NCBI GenBank assembly: GCA_973895155.1
Contig: OZ316895.1
Location: 14,260,001 to 14,324,000 of the forward strand
Origin: Marsupella aquatica
Lineage: Eukaryota > Marchantiophyta
Direction of reading: 5' to 3'
DNA: 64,000 bases
Part shown: positions 61,400-64,000 of the stretch, piece after piece
How positions within the stretch are numbered: the first letter of the stretch is position 1
How the letters are laid out: each line of letters begins with the position of its first letter
Translations under genes and position numbers: made by a program
The notes under the pieces: generated by a model
Seen by the model: the letters and a program-made list of their open reading frames with translations, nothing else
The model's database searches: none
What the model was told of the DNA's origin: nothing

Positions 61400-63990
61400 G
61401 CTCAAGTTAATTCCATCTGTCGCGTAATCTTGGGCAATCAAAGAACATGTGTTCAATGGTCTCGACATGTTCTTGGCAAGCAGTACACATCTCATCTCCA
61501 ACATCCCACTTTAGAGTGCGTAAATTGGAAAAGAAACCAACATTGAGTACCTTCCAAAAGTCCAATTTGATACTAGGAGAAGACTAGTCAGACCAAAGGT
61601 GTATCCATCGTCGTCTCTAGATCTCAGGAGAGTCCAGTGAGAACCACCTTCTGTCGAGTATCTGCGTTGGTGTGGTGTGTTGCTATAGCATCAAGGCCCA
61701 AGTTTGAGTATGGAGGTTCCATCCTGTTTTTTCTCCTTTGGTCCATCTCCATATCCATCTTTTGATGTTGAACAGATTCTGTGTGGGGGGGCCCTTGGGA
61801 TGTGTGCAGGAGCTCCATGACCTGTATTAGCATCCTTCCTGCAGTGCTTCTGGTCATTCTAGTTGCTCCTTGGATCTGTTCAGTAGTCTTCCATCCACAG
61901 TCATGAGTGACCAAATCGGCCACAGAAAATATATTTTTTGTAGCCATAAAGTTTTTAAATGCATGTTTCTCTCTATTAGTAGTGTCATTTAGCTGGTTAA
62001 TAATGAGAAGGAGAAGCTACTCAACAGAGAGGTGGGTGGGTATGTCCCCAGTGGTGACATCAAAATGAAGGTGTTTATGAGTGGATTGCCATCCTCTAAG
62101 CAAGCTACTAAGAGTTGGAGCAGAGGCAATTTTGATGCTTGGGTAGAGAAGGAGGACTTCGTTGGGATCCCAATACTTGCGTTCTTTCTTATGAGGTCCC
62201 TTTTTGGCTATCATTTTTATCATAGATCTAGCCATGTGCACCCAAGCAATTCAAATCCACCTAGCAGTTTGGTGATGCTGCGCATTTGCAGGCCTAAGCT
62301 TGGAGAGCAAAGGGCCCGATGGCCAATCCTCCTTCCTCAAATGGTTGGGTGATTGTGTCCCAGGTAACTAGTGTAATTTTGTCAGCTCCAGTGGCACTCT
62401 TGCCCCACAGGAAGATTCGACAATTTTTCCCAACTGCTTATAGCCATTCTTTTGGAGGTTTAGAATCATTAAATGGTAGATTGGAATAGCCCTAAGCACA
62501 TGCTTTAGGAGAACCAGTCTCCCAGCTTGGGTGAGTGTTCTATTGGTCCAGTGTCTGAGTCTTTTCCTGACTTTGCCTAGTAAGAATTCAGTTTCCTGAG
62601 TAGGCCTGATTCTATTGCCAATAGGACACCCTAGGTAGGTTACAACTTCGCCAATAGTTGCAATTTGACATCGTGTTCTCTCAATCCATTCATGTTGCTC
62701 AGAGCTATCGAGCTGGATAATAATAGATTTTTCAATGTTGAGAAGGGCTCTAAACACTCTCTCGTACAGGTTCAGAACTCTACAGGCAATGGTGAATTCT
62801 GTGGCTTTCAAAAAAAAATCCTGTGTTGTCTGCAAAGAGTTGGTGGAGCGGCTTCTTCTCACTGTCAGTATTGATGATACCCCGCAGCTCCCTAGAATTC
62901 AATTTTGCCTCAAGCAGGCACATCAACGGTTGAGTGACAAGTGCAAACAGTAGCGACGCTGCAGGACATCTTTGCCTTACTCCTCTTCCTAGGACAATGT
63001 CCTTGGTGAATCCCACATTCACATTCACTTTAGAAACAACATCAATGACCAGACCCTTAACCAGAGATATGAATTTTGGATCAAAATTCATGTGTCTCAG
63101 GGTTTCCCACAGAAAAGTGTGGTCAACCCGGTCGTATGCCTTGGCAAAGTCTAATTCATAAACACAGCAGTTTGCTTGGAAATGTTGATGAATTCTTGAC
63201 CCACTTTGAATGCCAGCACATTGTCCATTATGCTTCTGCCAGCAATGAATCCAGTTTGTTGGGATGAAACCAGCATAGGGACCACTAGTTTCATGCCGTT
63301 GGAGAGAATCTTTGCTACAATCTTGTGTGTGATTTGTGAGCATGGTGAGCTATCTTCAATTCTTTAATAACTTAATGTCTCATGCATTTGGAATGAGCTT
63401 GATAACTATAGTGGAAGTTTTTGAAGTAAGCAATCCATCCAGCCAAAAGGCTCGAATCATTGCACAACAATCTTCTTTCATCCAATCCCAACGTTGCTGC
63501 AAGATTTTTGCAGTTACTCCATCCAGTCCAGGAGATTTCTCTTTGGGGAAGTGTTGCACCACTACAGTGATCTCATCTTCATTGGGTTCTCTTATAAGTG
63601 CCCAATTTTGAGTTTTGGTCACTTTATTTTGTATAAGAGATAACACTTCCTCCCTCTCTGCAGAGTTATTGTTGACGTTCTCATCAGTAGCGAACAAGGA
63701 TGTATAGTACAATCTGGTTTCATCAAGAATCTGTTGTTCATTGTCGATCACCATTCCAACAACATTGGTCAGGAGTTTGATAGTTTATTTGTTCTGCAAG
63801 AATAAATATCTGGATGGGGCATCCCCAAGAGACAGCCACCGGACACGACTTCGTCTACGCCATACTTCAGCTTCTCGGAGCTCGTTCTCCTTAACCTTAG
63901 CTTCAAGTCTCACAACTTCAGCGATGATCATAGGGGTGGGGTTAAGAGCAACTTCCTGCCTTAGAATTTGAAGTCGAGTCACAGTGTCTG
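61400..63990 (-). pseudogene. LINE reverse transcriptase, frameshifted, catalytic Asp changed
   Basis: The RT domain is spread over several frames: 63982-63785, 63754-63380, about 63330-63160, 63180-62780, 62862-62368 and 62241-61624. One frameshift falls between SIMDNVLAFKVG and ELDFAKAYDR near 63150. In the catalytic FADD motif the second Asp is Asn (FADN, AAC in place of GAC, a G-to-A change). This would abolish polymerase activity even if the frame were intact. The copy is therefore dead. Confidence 0.88.
61432..61490 (-). other. zf-RVT zinc finger at the C-terminus of the LINE protein
   Basis: CTACQEHVETIEHMFFDCPR shows the Cx2C...Hx4C layout of the zinc-binding region that follows plant LINE reverse transcriptases. 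Its position about 900 bases before the A-rich tail fits an L1-like element. Confidence 0.85.
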
Positions 63991-64000
63991 GATGGTGGTT

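Larger units (their letters stand above)
60520..64000 (-). mobile_element. L1-like LINE retrotransposon, 3' part, decayed, continues past the window
   Basis: Minus-strand non-LTR element. From the right edge inward it shows a charged segment before the RT (VRWLSLGDAPSRYLFLQNK, 63850-63785), the first RT block (FPKEKSPGLDGVTAKIL), then QQTGFIAGRSIMDNVL, ELDFAKAYDRVDHTFLWETL, GRGVRQRCPAASLLFALV, the catalytic block as LFADNTGFF, and the thumb region (VTYLGCPIG, TLTQAGRLVLLKHVLRAIPIY). It ends with a zf-RVT finger and an A/T-rich tail near 60520-60540. The element starts beyond 64000, so its endonuclease and ORF1 are not visible. Confidence 0.9.

Overview
The window is nuclear DNA of a land plant. 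The evidence is a plant-type sucrose-phosphate synthase in 13 exons, GT-AG introns of roughly 75 to 740 bases, a Ty1/copia element primed by the plant-type initiator tRNA-Met site, an L1-like LINE with a zf-RVT finger, and many tandem repeats and old repeat copies. Spacing of about one gene per 15 kb and the style of the proteins would fit a seedless plant (bryophyte or lycophyte). That placement is a weak inference; I cannot name the species.

Layout. 1-4.5 kb: no secure gene, one minisatellite. 4.5-13.2 kb: complete sucrose-phosphate synthase gene (+), with a GC-rich leader carrying a short upstream ORF. 13.2-16.3 kb: duplicated non-coding sequence. 16.3-20.3 kb: a peptidase C78 (ZUFSP-like deubiquitinase) gene (-), with a very long acidic insertion in its catalytic domain. 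20.3-30.9 kb: repeats, including an element with long inverted ends (22.4-24.0 kb) and two copies of an unclassified repeat (24.8-26.3 and 28.2-30.4 kb). The second copy is split by a 1,030-bp insertion with a 17-bp target duplication. 30.95-36.45 kb: a young, structurally complete copia element (two 344-bp LTRs, 5-bp target duplication) whose single gag-pol frame has three stop codons. 36.7-38.8 kb: LTR relics, including a clear solo LTR with its own target duplication. 38.8-44.4 kb: nothing recognised. 44.4-46.8 kb: a FCP1/SCP-type CTD phosphatase gene (-). 47-55 kb: GC-rich upstream sequence, then tandem arrays and small insertions. 55.4-58.7 kb: a bS18-family organellar ribosomal protein gene (-) in 10 exons. 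59-60.5 kb: tandem repeats. 60.5-64 kb: the 3' part of a decayed LINE (-) that runs off the window.

The four host genes have unrelated housekeeping roles: sucrose synthesis in the cytosol, removal of ubiquitin or ubiquitin-like modifiers, protein dephosphorylation, and organelle translation. They do not form a pathway. I assembled exons by hand from frame, splice sites and family resemblance, and the joined frames close without a stop in all four. The least certain parts are the first exons of the peptidase and phosphatase genes and all UTRs. I found no compact multi-gene system. The points most worth a second look are the interrupted peptidase domain, the run of equal-length symmetric exons in the S18 gene, and the nested mobile-element insertions with readable target duplications.
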